From assembly GCA_016185365.1 (NCBI GenBank), contig JACPNP010000021.1, positions 1 through 64,000 on the forward strand: a stretch of 64,000 nucleotides of DNA, read 5' to 3'. A program made the translations under genes and the position numbers. Source of the DNA: Terriglobales bacterium. GTDB taxonomy: Bacteria; Acidobacteriota; Terriglobia; Terriglobales; Acidobacteriaceae. This document shows positions 15,974-24,755 of this stretch, one piece after another. Position 1 is the stretch's first letter, and each line of letters opens with the position of its first letter. Below the pieces are notes generated by a model. It was not told the origin of the DNA and searched no databases. It was given only the letters and a program-made list of their open reading frames with translations.

Positions 15974-18082
15974 ATGCGTGCCTTCAAGTCTTTCTCCCTG
16001 CTTGCCGCGCTGATGCTCTTGCTGACGTGCGGCGCTCTATATGCTGCCGACAACAAGGCCAAGCCGGCGGCCAAGCCCGCCGCCGCGGCGACCGCTCCGA
16101 CCAAGGCGACCGTGGTCGCTGATGCTCTCGATAAGTCCGTCGACCCCTGCGAAGACTTCTACGAATTTGCCTGCGGCACCTGGCGGAAGAAGAACCCGCT
16201 GCCCGCCGACCTTAGCCGCTATGGCCGTTTTACCGAACTCTATGAGAACAACCTGAAGATGCTGCGCGAGATCCTGGACGCTTCGGCCAAAGGCGGCGCC
16301 GGCCGCAATGCCGTGGACCAGAAGATCGGCGACCTGTACTCCTCCTGCATGGATGAGCCCGCGGTCAACAAGGCCGGCATCGCCCCGATCTCCAAGGAAC
16401 TGGCCAAGATCGATGGCATGACCTCCAAAGACCAGCTGACGGATGTCCTGATCGCGCTGCACCGGGCCACTCTGCCCGGGTTCTTCAATTACTATTCCTC
16501 GCCCGATCTGAAGGACGCCAACAAGGTGATCGCGTATGTGGATCAGGGCGGACTCGGTCTTCCCACCAACGAGTACTACTCCAAGACGGACCCCAAGTCG
16601 GTGGAGATCCGCGAGAAGTACCAGGCGCATGTGGCCAGGATGCTGGAACTCTCCGGCTACTCGGCGGCGCAGGCCGCGGCCGGCGCAAAGGCGGTGATGG
16701 CGGTCGAGACCGCGCTGGCCAAGAGCTCTCTGACTCCGGTGCAGCAGCGCGATCCGCAGATCCAGTACAACCCCACCTCCATCCTGATCCTGCAGAATCT
16801 TTCTCCCGCGATTGATTGGGAGAAATATGTTCCCGGCGTGGGCACCCCCAAGCTGGATACGTTGAATGTCTCTGTGCCCAAGTTCCTCACCGGTGTGAAC
16901 GCGGTGGTGCAAAGCTCCAGCCTGGACGACATCAAGACCTACCTGCGCTGGCAGGCGGTGCACAATGCCGCGACCGTTCTCTCCGATGACTTCGTGAATG
17001 AGAACTTCAATTTTTACAGCAAGTCATTGCGCGGCACGCAGAAGCTGCGTGACCGCTGGAAGCGGTGTGTGGATTTCGTCGACCAGAGCCTGGGCGAAGC
17101 CCTCGGCATCGCCTATGTGAAGAAGGCCTATGGTCCCGAAGCCAAGCAGCGCATGGACAAGATGATCGCCGATCTCTACACCGCGCTCGGCCAGGACATC
17201 CGTACCCGGCTGCCGTGGATGAGTCCGGAGACCAAGAAGCAGGCCCTGCACAAGCTGGAAAAGATCGCCAACAAGGTCGGCTATCCGTCGAAATGGCGTG
17301 ACTATTCGGCGGTGAACATCGTGCCGGGTGATTTCGCCGGCAACATGGGCCGCGCCTCGGAGTTCGAATTCCAGCGCCAACTGGGGAAGATCGGCAAGCC
17401 CATCGACAAGACGGAATGGCTGATGACGCCGCCCACGGTGAACGCGTATTACAACCCGCAGGAGAACAACATCAACTTCCCCGCCGGCATCCTGCAGCCT
17501 CCGTTTTTCTATAAGGAACTCGATGATGCCGTGAATTACGGCGCCATCGGCGTGGTCATCGGCCATGAGATCACCCACGGCTTCGATGACCAGGGCCGCC
17601 AATTCGACGCCGACGGCAACCTGAAAGACTGGTGGACGGAAGCGGACGGCAAGGCTTTTGAAGAGCGGGCCGGCTGTTTCGTGGACCAGTACAACGGCTA
17701 TGTCGCGGTAAAAGATGACAAGGGCAATGACGTGCATGTGAACGGCAAGCTCACGCTGGGCGAGAACGGCGCGGACAATGCCGGCATGCGCATCTCCTGG
17801 ATGGCGTTGATGAACGTGCTGGCCAAGCAGCCGGCCAGGAAGAACGTGAAGGTCGACGGCTTTACGCCGGAACAGCGTTTCTTCCTCGGCTATGCCCAGG
17901 TGTGGTGCCAGAACAACACTGACCAGTCGGCGCGCGTACAGGCCCTCGGCGACCCCCATTCGCCGGGCCGCTACCGGGCCAATGGTGCGGTGCGCAACAT
18001 GCCGGAGTTCCAGAAGGCGTTCGCGTGCAAGGCGGGTGCGGCCCTGGCGCCGGACCCGGCCAAGCGCTGCAGCGTCTGGTAG
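15974..18082 (+). CDS. M13-family zinc endopeptidase, copy 1 (neprilysin/PepO-like)
   Basis: A secreted or envelope metallopeptidase that cleaves peptides. ATG 15974 gives a signal peptide (MRAFKSFSLLAALMLLLTCG ending ALYAA). The mature start is an Ala/Lys/Pro-rich linker, then SVDPCEDFYEFACGTW, the family's hallmark. The catalytic region has NAYYNP, the zinc motif HEITH in GHEITHGFDDQG, and the third-ligand motif GENGADNAG. The latter differs from the usual GExxxDNGG but keeps E and D. Ends CSVW, the typical M13 end. First of three tandem paralogues, all on the plus strand and all near 680-700 residues. Confidence 0.95.
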   Translation: MRAFKSFSLLAALMLLLTCGALYAADNKAKPAAKPAAAATAPTKATVVADALDKSVDPCEDFYEFACGTWRKKNPLPADLSRYGRFTELYENNLKMLREILDASAKGGAGRNAVDQKIGDLYSSCMDEPAVNKAGIAPISKELAKIDGMTSKDQLTDVLIALHRATLPGFFNYYSSPDLKDANKVIAYVDQGGLGLPTNEYYSKTDPKSVEIREKYQAHVARMLELSGYSAAQAAAGAKAVMAVETALAKSSLTPVQQRDPQIQYNPTSILILQNLSPAIDWEKYVPGVGTPKLDTLNVSVPKFLTGVNAVVQSSSLDDIKTYLRWQAVHNAATVLSDDFVNENFNFYSKSLRGTQKLRDRWKRCVDFVDQSLGEALGIAYVKKAYGPEAKQRMDKMIADLYTALGQDIRTRLPWMSPETKKQALHKLEKIANKVGYPSKWRDYSAVNIVPGDFAGNMGRASEFEFQRQLGKIGKPIDKTEWLMTPPTVNAYYNPQENNINFPAGILQPPFFYKELDDAVNYGAIGVVIGHEITHGFDDQGRQFDADGNLKDWWTEADGKAFEERAGCFVDQYNGYVAVKDDKGNDVHVNGKLTLGENGADNAGMRISWMALMNVLAKQPARKNVKVDGFTPEQRFFLGYAQVWCQNNTDQSARVQALGDPHSPGRYRANGAVRNMPEFQKAFACKAGAALAPDPAKRCSVW

Positions 18083-18104
18083 AAGCAGTTGACAGGACCA
18101 GCAC

Positions 18105-18129
18105 GACCCGGCGTGACCAGCGCCGGGTC
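18105..18129 (+). terminator. Hairpin after M13 copy 1
   Basis: GACCCGGCG (18105-18113) pairs perfectly with CGCCGGGTC (18121-18129) around a 7-nt loop. No long T-run follows ('ctggctcct'), so it may only slow transcription or protect the mRNA end. Confidence 0.45.
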
Positions 18130-18160
18130 CTGGCTCCTATAGATTAAATTCGAGGTGGCC

Positions 18161-20209
18161 ATGAAACGGATGATGATGGTGGCGGTATGCCTTTTTCTCG
18201 GGGTGGCGGCTTTCGCCCAGGGTAGCGAAAAAATGTCGCCGCCGCGCAGTCTGGACCTGAGCGCGATCGACAAGAGCGTGGATCCATGCCAGGACTTTTA
18301 TCAGTATGCGTGCGGTGGATGGCGCAAGGCCAACCCCATCCCGGGCGATAAGTCCCGCTGGGGCCGGTTCGACTACCTCGCCGAGTACAACCGTTATGTG
18401 TTGAAAGACATTCTGGAGAAAGCCTCGCAGCCGGGCGTGAAGCACGGCAAGCTGGAGGCGCAGGTCGGCGACTTCTATGCCTCCTGCATGGACACCAAGA
18501 CCATCGACGGCCGCGGCATCCAGCCGTTGGCGCCTTATCTCAAGAAATTGGACGCGGCCGCCACCAAGGCGGACTTGGTCCGCGCTATGGGTGAGTTCCG
18601 TCGCGAAGGCCTTGTTGCGCTGTTCAACTTCGGCGTGGGCTCCGACCTCAAGGACTCGAACCGGACCTTGATGAATATAGATCAGGGCGGCACCAGCCTG
18701 CCCGACCGGGACTACTACCTGAAGCCCGACCCGCGCTCGGCCGATATCCGCGAGAAATATGTTGCCTACATGACCAAGATGTTCCGACTGGCCGGTGACA
18801 GCGCGGAGAAGGCCGCGGCCCAGGCCGCGGCCATCCTGGCGCTGGAGACTAAGTTGGCGGACGCGCAGTTGGACCGTGTGGGCCGCCGCGATCCGAAGAA
18901 CCGCGACCACAAGATGAGCTATGCGGAGATGGCCGCGCTCACTCCGAGCTTCGACTTCAACGCGTACTTCACGGCGTCGGAGTCGCCCAAGTTCGAGACC
19001 GTCAACGTCGGCTGGCCCAAGTTCTTCCAGGCGCTGGATGGGACCTGGAAAGACACACCACTCGACGACCTGAAGGCGTATGTGCGCTGGCGTTTGCTGA
19101 ACTCCGCCGCGCAGACCCTGGCCTCCGATTTCGAAAAGGCGAACTTCGACTTCTACAACGGCTTCCTGCGCGGCATCAAGGAACAGCCCCCACGCTGGAA
19201 GACCTGCGTGAACAGTGTGGATGGCAACCTGGGAGAGGCCCTCGGCCCGCTCTATGTGGCCGCGGCTTTCGGTGGTGACAGCAAAGCCCGCATGAAGAAA
19301 CTGGTGGAAGCCCTTACGGTCGCGTTGGAGCAGGACATCAACCAGCTCGATTGGATGACACCGGAGACCAAGAAGAAAGCGGTCGAAAAGCTGAAGCTGC
19401 TCAATAAGGACAAGATCGGATATCCCGATATCTTCCGCGACTACTCCTCGGTCGCGGTCAAGCGCGACGACTTCTTCGGCAACAACCTGCGCACCAACGT
19501 GTTTGAGACCAAGCGCAACAACGCCAAGCTGGGCAAGCCGGTGGACAAGACCGAGTGGGGCATGACCCCGCCCACCGTCAACGCCTATTACAACCCCCAG
19601 TTCGCGGAGATCGTCTTCCCGGCCGGCATCCTGCAGCCCCCGTTCTTCAGCAACATGATCGATGACGCGGTGAACTTCGGCGGCATCGGCGCGGTCATCG
19701 GCCATGAGCTTTCCCATGGCTTCGACGACTCCGGCCGCAAGTTCGACGGCAAGGGCAACTTGCAGGACTGGTGGACGGAGACGGACGGCAAGCAATTCGA
19801 GGACCGGGCCGCCTGCATCGTCAACCAATATGGGTCGTATTCTCCGGTGAATGATTCCAAGACCGGAGAGCCGGCCAGGTTGAATGGCAAGTTGACCCTG
19901 GGGGAGAACATCGGCGACAACGGCGGCCTGCGCATCGCCTATATGGCGCTGATGAACACTCTCGCCGGCAAAGACAAGAAAGTGGTCGACGGTTTCACGC
20001 CGGCGCAGCGCTTCTTCCTTGGCTTTGCCCAGGTATGGTGCCAGAACACCACGGACGCGGAATCACTCAACCGGGTGAAGACCGATCCGCACTCTCCGGG
20101 TGAGTTCCGCGCCAACGGCACCATCGGCAACATGGAGGAGTTCCAGAAAGCCTTCAGTTGCAAGGCCGGTGACAAGATGGCGCCGGAGAAACGGTGCCGA
20201 GTCTGGTAA
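18161..20209 (+). CDS. M13-family zinc endopeptidase, copy 2
   Basis: Second of three tandem M13 peptidases. ATG 18161 (MKRMMMVAVCLFLGVAAFAQ) starts a signal peptide; a GTG two codons upstream is also in frame. SVDPCQDFYQYACGGW, NAYYNPQFAEIVFPAGILQP, GHELSHGFDDSG (zinc motif HELSH) and GENIGDNGG are intact, and the protein ends CRVW. A strong terminator-like hairpin follows, so the three copies may be transcribed separately. Its sequence is closer to copy 3 than to copy 1 in the catalytic block. Confidence 0.95.
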   Translation: MKRMMMVAVCLFLGVAAFAQGSEKMSPPRSLDLSAIDKSVDPCQDFYQYACGGWRKANPIPGDKSRWGRFDYLAEYNRYVLKDILEKASQPGVKHGKLEAQVGDFYASCMDTKTIDGRGIQPLAPYLKKLDAAATKADLVRAMGEFRREGLVALFNFGVGSDLKDSNRTLMNIDQGGTSLPDRDYYLKPDPRSADIREKYVAYMTKMFRLAGDSAEKAAAQAAAILALETKLADAQLDRVGRRDPKNRDHKMSYAEMAALTPSFDFNAYFTASESPKFETVNVGWPKFFQALDGTWKDTPLDDLKAYVRWRLLNSAAQTLASDFEKANFDFYNGFLRGIKEQPPRWKTCVNSVDGNLGEALGPLYVAAAFGGDSKARMKKLVEALTVALEQDINQLDWMTPETKKKAVEKLKLLNKDKIGYPDIFRDYSSVAVKRDDFFGNNLRTNVFETKRNNAKLGKPVDKTEWGMTPPTVNAYYNPQFAEIVFPAGILQPPFFSNMIDDAVNFGGIGAVIGHELSHGFDDSGRKFDGKGNLQDWWTETDGKQFEDRAACIVNQYGSYSPVNDSKTGEPARLNGKLTLGENIGDNGGLRIAYMALMNTLAGKDKKVVDGFTPAQRFFLGFAQVWCQNTTDAESLNRVKTDPHSPGEFRANGTIGNMEEFQKAFSCKAGDKMAPEKRCRVW

Positions 20210-20217
20210 AAGATGGC

Positions 20218-20250
20218 AACGCCGTGCCGCCAGGCACGGCGTTGTTGTTT
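20218..20250 (+). terminator. Intrinsic terminator after M13 copy 2
   Basis: AACGCCGTGCC (20218-20228) pairs perfectly with GGCACGGCGTT (20233-20243) around a GCCA loop, followed by GTTGTTT. The 11-bp GC-rich stem and T-rich tail fit a Rho-independent terminator. Confidence 0.8.
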
Positions 20251-20291
20251 GCACGGACGCAGTTGCCCGGATCGCGGGCCAAGGACGGACT

Positions 20292-22340
20292 GTGAAACGA
20301 CTTTTCTGCGGATGTCTCCTATTCGCTGTGACGAATCTGATTGCCCAGGCGCCGGCGGCCAAGTCAGGCGCCGCCGGGTTCGACTTGGGCCAGCTCGATA
20401 CCAAGGCCGATCCCTGCGCGGACTTCTATCAGTATGCGTGCGGCGGCTGGCGCGCAGCCAATCCCATCCCGGCGGACCAGTCCCGTTGGGGCCGGTACAA
20501 CGAGATGGCGGAGCTGAACCGCACGCGCCTGCGCACCATCCTGGAGGAACTGTCCGATCCGAAGAACCGGCACAATGCGGTCGAGAAGCAAGTGGGCGAT
20601 TACTATGCCGCTTGCATGGATGAGAAGGGCGTGGAGGCGAAAGGCGCTTCCGTCATCCAGCCCTATCTGAAAAGGATCGCCGCGGTCTCCGGCCGCAAAG
20701 CGCTGCTCGCGGTGGTGGCGGATCTGCACGCGGATGGCATCGGCGCGTTGTTCAATTTCGGCGCGGCGCCCGATCTGAAGAACGCCTCGCAAGTCATCGC
20801 CGAGATTGATCAATCCGGCATCAGCCTGCCGGACCGCGACTACTATCTGAAGTCCGATCCCAAGTCCGTGGAGCGGCGCGAGAAGTACCTGGAACACATG
20901 AACAAGATGTTCACGCTGCTGGGGGAGACTCCGGAAGCCGCGGCCGCCGACGCCAAGAGCGTGATGGAGGTCGAGACCGCATTGGCCCAGGCGTATATGG
21001 ACCGCACGCTGCGCCGCGACCCCAAGAACCTTGACCACAAGATGGCCCGCGCGGATGTGATCAAGCTGGCGCCGAACTTCGAGTTGGCCCGTTATTTTGA
21101 CGCCATCGCCTCGCCCGCGTTCACGGAAATGAACGTGGTCAATCCTGAGTTTTTCAAGAACATCAACACCGCTCTGGAGAGTCTCCCGCTTGACCAGTGG
21201 AAGGCGTATCTGCGCTGGAGGGTATTGCGCAGCAGCGCCAACCGCATGTCCTCCGCTTTCGTGGAGGAGAATTATCGTTTCAACAACGAATACCTGCGCG
21301 GCACCCGCGCCATGGAGCCGCGCTGGAAGCGTTGCGTCGCGTCGGCAGACGCCCAGATCGGCGAGGCCTCGGGCAAGCTCTTCGTGGAGCGCTACTTCGG
21401 CTCCGAAGGCAAGGCCAAGATACGCGAGCTGGTCAACAATGTGATGGCCGCGCTCGAAGAGAGCATCCGCACGGTGGATTGGATGGGCGACGCCACCCGC
21501 AAGAAGGCCATCGAAAAACTCCACGCCATCAGCACCAGGAAGCTGGGGTTCCCCGAGACCTATCGCGATTACTCCGCGGTGAAGGTCGCGCGCGACGACT
21601 ACTTCGGCAACAGTATCCGTGCCAACCGCTTCGAGCAGAAGCGCGACCTGGCCAAGATCGGCAAGCCCGTGGACAAGAGCGAGTGGGGCATGACGCCGCC
21701 CACCGTCAACGCCTATTACGATCCCCAGTTCGCGGAGATCGTCTTCCCGGCCGGCATCCTGCAGCCGCCCATGTTCGGCCTGGCCTTTGACGATGGTTAC
21801 AGCTATGGCGCCATCGGCCGCGTGGTGGGCCACGAATTGACCCACGGCTTTGACGATGAAGGCCGCAAGTTCGACGCTCAGGGCAACCTCACCGACTGGT
21901 GGACCGAGGCCGATGCCCAGGCCTTCGAAGAGCGCGCCTCCTGTATCGAGAAGCAGTATGCGGAATACTCTCCGGTGAATGATGACAAGACCGGTCAACC
22001 CATGTATCTCAACGGCAAGCTCACGCTGGGTGAGAACACGGCCGACAATGGCGGTGTGCGCATGGCCTATCTGGCCTACATGAAGTCGCTGGAGGGCAAG
22101 GAGCGCAAGATCGTGGACGGCTTCACGCCGGAACAACGCTTCTTCCTCGGTTACGCCGTCAGCCGCTGCGAGAACGTCACCGATCAGACCTCACGTCTGC
22201 TGGTGGTGACCGACCCGCACTCGCCCGGTAAGTTCCGCCTGATCGGCGCGGTCACCAACATGCCGGAGTTTTGGAAGGCGTTCAGTTGCAAGCCGGACCA
22301 GCCGATGGTCCGCGGCGATAAATCCTGCAAGGTGTGGTGA
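20292..22340 (+). CDS. M13-family zinc endopeptidase, copy 3
   Basis: Third tandem M13 peptidase. GTG 20292 behind AAGGACGG gives a signal peptide (KRLFCGCLLFAVTNLIAQA); the frame is open back into the previous gene but that part is not plausible protein and includes the terminator. KADPCADFYQYACGGW, NAYYDPQFAEIVFPAGILQP, GHELTHGFDDEG and GENTADNGG are all intact, and the product ends CKVW. The three copies differ in zinc-motif middle residues (HEITH, HELSH, HELTH), suggesting old duplications with retained activity, perhaps with different peptide preference. Confidence 0.95.
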   Translation: MKRLFCGCLLFAVTNLIAQAPAAKSGAAGFDLGQLDTKADPCADFYQYACGGWRAANPIPADQSRWGRYNEMAELNRTRLRTILEELSDPKNRHNAVEKQVGDYYAACMDEKGVEAKGASVIQPYLKRIAAVSGRKALLAVVADLHADGIGALFNFGAAPDLKNASQVIAEIDQSGISLPDRDYYLKSDPKSVERREKYLEHMNKMFTLLGETPEAAAADAKSVMEVETALAQAYMDRTLRRDPKNLDHKMARADVIKLAPNFELARYFDAIASPAFTEMNVVNPEFFKNINTALESLPLDQWKAYLRWRVLRSSANRMSSAFVEENYRFNNEYLRGTRAMEPRWKRCVASADAQIGEASGKLFVERYFGSEGKAKIRELVNNVMAALEESIRTVDWMGDATRKKAIEKLHAISTRKLGFPETYRDYSAVKVARDDYFGNSIRANRFEQKRDLAKIGKPVDKSEWGMTPPTVNAYYDPQFAEIVFPAGILQPPMFGLAFDDGYSYGAIGRVVGHELTHGFDDEGRKFDAQGNLTDWWTEADAQAFEERASCIEKQYAEYSPVNDDKTGQPMYLNGKLTLGENTADNGGVRMAYLAYMKSLEGKERKIVDGFTPEQRFFLGYAVSRCENVTDQTSRLLVVTDPHSPGKFRLIGAVTNMPEFWKAFSCKPDQPMVRGDKSCKVW

Positions 22341-22416
22341 TTCCTTGTGGCAGAGATCGGCCTGGCGGCCATTTGCCTCCGGGCCTTTTTAGTGCGATAA
22401 ATGTTTCTTCTCCCTC

Positions 22417-24150
22417 ATGACTCGCTGGGTTCCCAGATCGATCCAGGCACTGCGCGAGTACGACCGCACAAAATTCCTGCATGACCTGATCGCCGGCATC
22501 ACCGTCGGCCTGGTCGCGCTGCCTTTGGCGATGGCCTTCGCCATCTCCTCCGGATTGCCGCCGCAGAGCGGGCTGTACACGGCGGTGATCGCCGGCTTCC
22601 TGATCTCCGCGCTCGGCGGCTCCACCGCGCAGATCGGCGGCCCGACCGGCGCCTTCGTCGTCATCGTCTACAACATCGTGCAGAAGTACGGTGTGGATGG
22701 GCTCATGGTCTGCACGCTGATGGCGGGCGTGTTGCTCTTCGTGATGGGCGCCACCGGCCTGGGCACGGCCGTGCGTTACATCCCGCGGCCGGTGGTGGTG
22801 GGCTTCACCAACGGCATCGCCGTGCTCATCGCCAGCACGCAGATCAAGGACTTTTTCGGCCTGAAGCTCGATAAGGTCCCGGGCGACTTCCTCGGCCGCA
22901 TGGAAGCGCTCATCCGCGCCTTTCCCACCATCTCGCCGGTCGAGACCACGCTCGCCTGTCTCTCGCTCGCCACCATCCTGCTCTGCCTGCGTTACGCCAA
23001 GCATGTGCCCGGCGCCATCGCCGCCATGGTGTTCGGCACCACGCTGGCATTCCTGATGCGCCTGCCGGTGGAGACCATCGCCACCCGTTTCAACGGCATC
23101 CCGGAAGGCCTGCCCCACGCGGAGTTCCCCCACGTCTCTCTTGCGCTGATGATCACGTTGATCTCACCGGCGGTGACCGTGGCCATGCTGGGCGCGATCG
23201 AGTCCCTGATGTCCGCCGTGGTCAGTGACCGCATGACCGGCGACAAGCACAACCCCAACACGGAGCTGATGGCGCAGGGCGTGGCCAATATCTTCTCGCC
23301 CATCTTCGGCGGATTCCCCGCCACCGGCGCCATCGCGCGCACCGCCACCAACATCCGCGCCGGCGCCAGGACCCCGGTCGCCGGCATGATCCACGCCGTG
23401 GTGCTGCTGTTCGTGCTGGTGGTGGCCGCGCCGCTCGCCGGACACATCCCGCTGGCCGTCCTCGCCGCCATCCTCATGACCGTGGCCTACAACATGGGCG
23501 AATGGCATGAGGTCCCCAAGCTCGTCCGCCTGAGCGCGGCCGACCGCTGGGTCTGGGCGCTGACCTTCCTGCTCACCGTCTTCGCCGACCTCACCGTCGC
23601 CGTTGAGTTCGGCATGATCGTGGCCGCGCTGGTGTTCATCCGCAAAGTCACCGCCACCACCACCGTGGCCGAAGCCACCGAGGATTACATCGAGGCTGGA
23701 CGCGTCCACACCCTGCAGGACAAGGACATCCCCAACTACGCCGTGGTCTTCCGCATCCACGGCCCGTTCCTCTTCGGCTCCACCGAGAAGCTGCTGGAAC
23801 TGGAGCACATCCTGCCCACCATGCCGCCCGTGGTCCTGCTGCGGCTGCGCAACATGACCGCGCTCGACACCACCGGCCTGCACGCCCTTGAGCAGTTCGC
23901 CGACAAGGTGCACAACTCCGGGCGCGCGCTGGTCCTCTGCGGCGCACCGCGTCAGCCCGCCGAGCTGATGAAAGAGGCCGGGTTCGAAAAGCACGTGGGC
24001 AAGGAGAACATCTGCAACAACGTGGTCGAGGCGCTCATCCGCGCCCGCGAGGTGTTTCCGCTGGTGAAAGATACCTGTCCGAACAATGAGTGGGACCGCC
24101 GCCGGAAGAAGCGGGAAGAATCCGCCGAGCCCGCCGCCACGACCGTCTGA
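22417..24150 (+). CDS. SulP-family anion transporter with STAS domain
   Basis: A 577-residue membrane transporter. About 12 hydrophobic segments span residues ~20-430, with the SulP-typical LIAGITVGLVALPLAMAFAI near the start and GPTGAFVVIVYNI. The cytoplasmic C-terminus (~440-560) is a STAS domain (NMTALDTTGLHALEQF). SulP members move sulfate, bicarbonate or other anions by symport; the substrate cannot be fixed here. A persulfide dioxygenase-rhodanese gene lies 0.6 kb away, which hints at sulfur chemistry but is weak evidence. It converges with the toxin gene, with stops adjacent at 24150/24151. Confidence 0.92.
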   Translation: MTRWVPRSIQALREYDRTKFLHDLIAGITVGLVALPLAMAFAISSGLPPQSGLYTAVIAGFLISALGGSTAQIGGPTGAFVVIVYNIVQKYGVDGLMVCTLMAGVLLFVMGATGLGTAVRYIPRPVVVGFTNGIAVLIASTQIKDFFGLKLDKVPGDFLGRMEALIRAFPTISPVETTLACLSLATILLCLRYAKHVPGAIAAMVFGTTLAFLMRLPVETIATRFNGIPEGLPHAEFPHVSLALMITLISPAVTVAMLGAIESLMSAVVSDRMTGDKHNPNTELMAQGVANIFSPIFGGFPATGAIARTATNIRAGARTPVAGMIHAVVLLFVLVVAAPLAGHIPLAVLAAILMTVAYNMGEWHEVPKLVRLSAADRWVWALTFLLTVFADLTVAVEFGMIVAALVFIRKVTATTTVAEATEDYIEAGRVHTLQDKDIPNYAVVFRIHGPFLFGSTEKLLELEHILPTMPPVVLLRLRNMTALDTTGLHALEQFADKVHNSGRALVLCGAPRQPAELMKEAGFEKHVGKENICNNVVEALIRAREVFPLVKDTCPNNEWDRRRKKREESAEPAATTV

Positions 24151-24495
24151 TCAGGGCCGCTTCTTGCCGAGGATCAAGAATGCGGTCTCCGGGTCATTCC
24201 AGAATCCCTGGATCTCATCTCGCCGCGCGCACAATATCTCAACAACCAGTTGGGTACGGCAGTTACCAAGTTGTAGCCACAGGACTTTGGGAGGTTGGCC
24301 GGCTTGCGCGCTCCGTTCGTAGAAGTCCGCGTCTTTGGTGACCAGTACGAATCGTTCTCGCTTGGCGAACTCCCAAACATCCGAATCAGGCGCCGAAGCG
24401 AACCCAATGTGGAACAGATGTGCGGATCCCGGGAACACATCCTTTAAGAGTGTTGGAAGATGGACGGAAAGATTTTCGTCAAAAAGCAGCTTCAC
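24151..24495 (-). CDS. DUF5615 PIN-like protein, probable toxin
   Basis: 114 residues starting MKLLFDENLSVHLPTLLKD, the standard DUF5615 (Mut7-C-like/PIN-like) opening with its acidic Asp-Glu, followed by SDVWEFAKRERFVLVTKDADF with further conserved acidic residues. Such proteins are predicted ribonucleases paired with DUF433 antitoxins. The ATG overlaps the DUF433 stop by 4 bp (24492-24495), so the pair is co-translated. Confidence 0.88.
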   Translation of the reverse strand: MKLLFDENLSVHLPTLLKDVFPGSAHLFHIGFASAPDSDVWEFAKRERFVLVTKDADFYERSAQAGQPPKVLWLQLGNCRTQLVVEILCARRDEIQGFWNDPETAFLILGKKRP

Positions 24496-24716
24496 GCCGT
24501 GAGTGTGGTCACGCCTCTTTCACGGTCGGCGGCGAAGGCGAGGCAGGCAAGGATATCGTCCCGGGTGAGGTCGGGATGTTCCTGCACGATCTCATCAAAG
24601 GTCATGTCCGACGCCAGCCATTCCAGAACGTCCGCCACTGAGATGCGCAGGCCGCGGACGCAGGGCCGCCCGCCCTTCTTGCCCGGTTCGATGGTGATGT
24701 ACTTCTTGTAATCCAT
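24492..24716 (-). CDS. DUF433 antitoxin
   Basis: 74 residues: DYKKYITIEPGKKGGRPCVR, GLRISVADVLEWLASDMTFDEI and HPDLTRDDILACLAFAADRE are typical of DUF433 helix-turn-helix proteins, the partners of DUF5615 toxins. It is first in a two-gene operon; antitoxins of this kind usually repress their own promoter, though no operator was identified here. Confidence 0.9.
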   Translation of the reverse strand: MDYKKYITIEPGKKGGRPCVRGLRISVADVLEWLASDMTFDEIVQEHPDLTRDDILACLAFAADRERGVTTLTA

Positions 24717-24755
24717 GCCCCGAGAGTACTGCCCACCTCCGCTGAGGTCAAGAAC

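Noticed and set aside
20100-20291. Upstream extension of M13 copy 3
   Set aside because: It overlaps the end of copy 2 and a strong terminator, and its residues are not a signal peptide; GTG 20292 with AAGGACGG fits.
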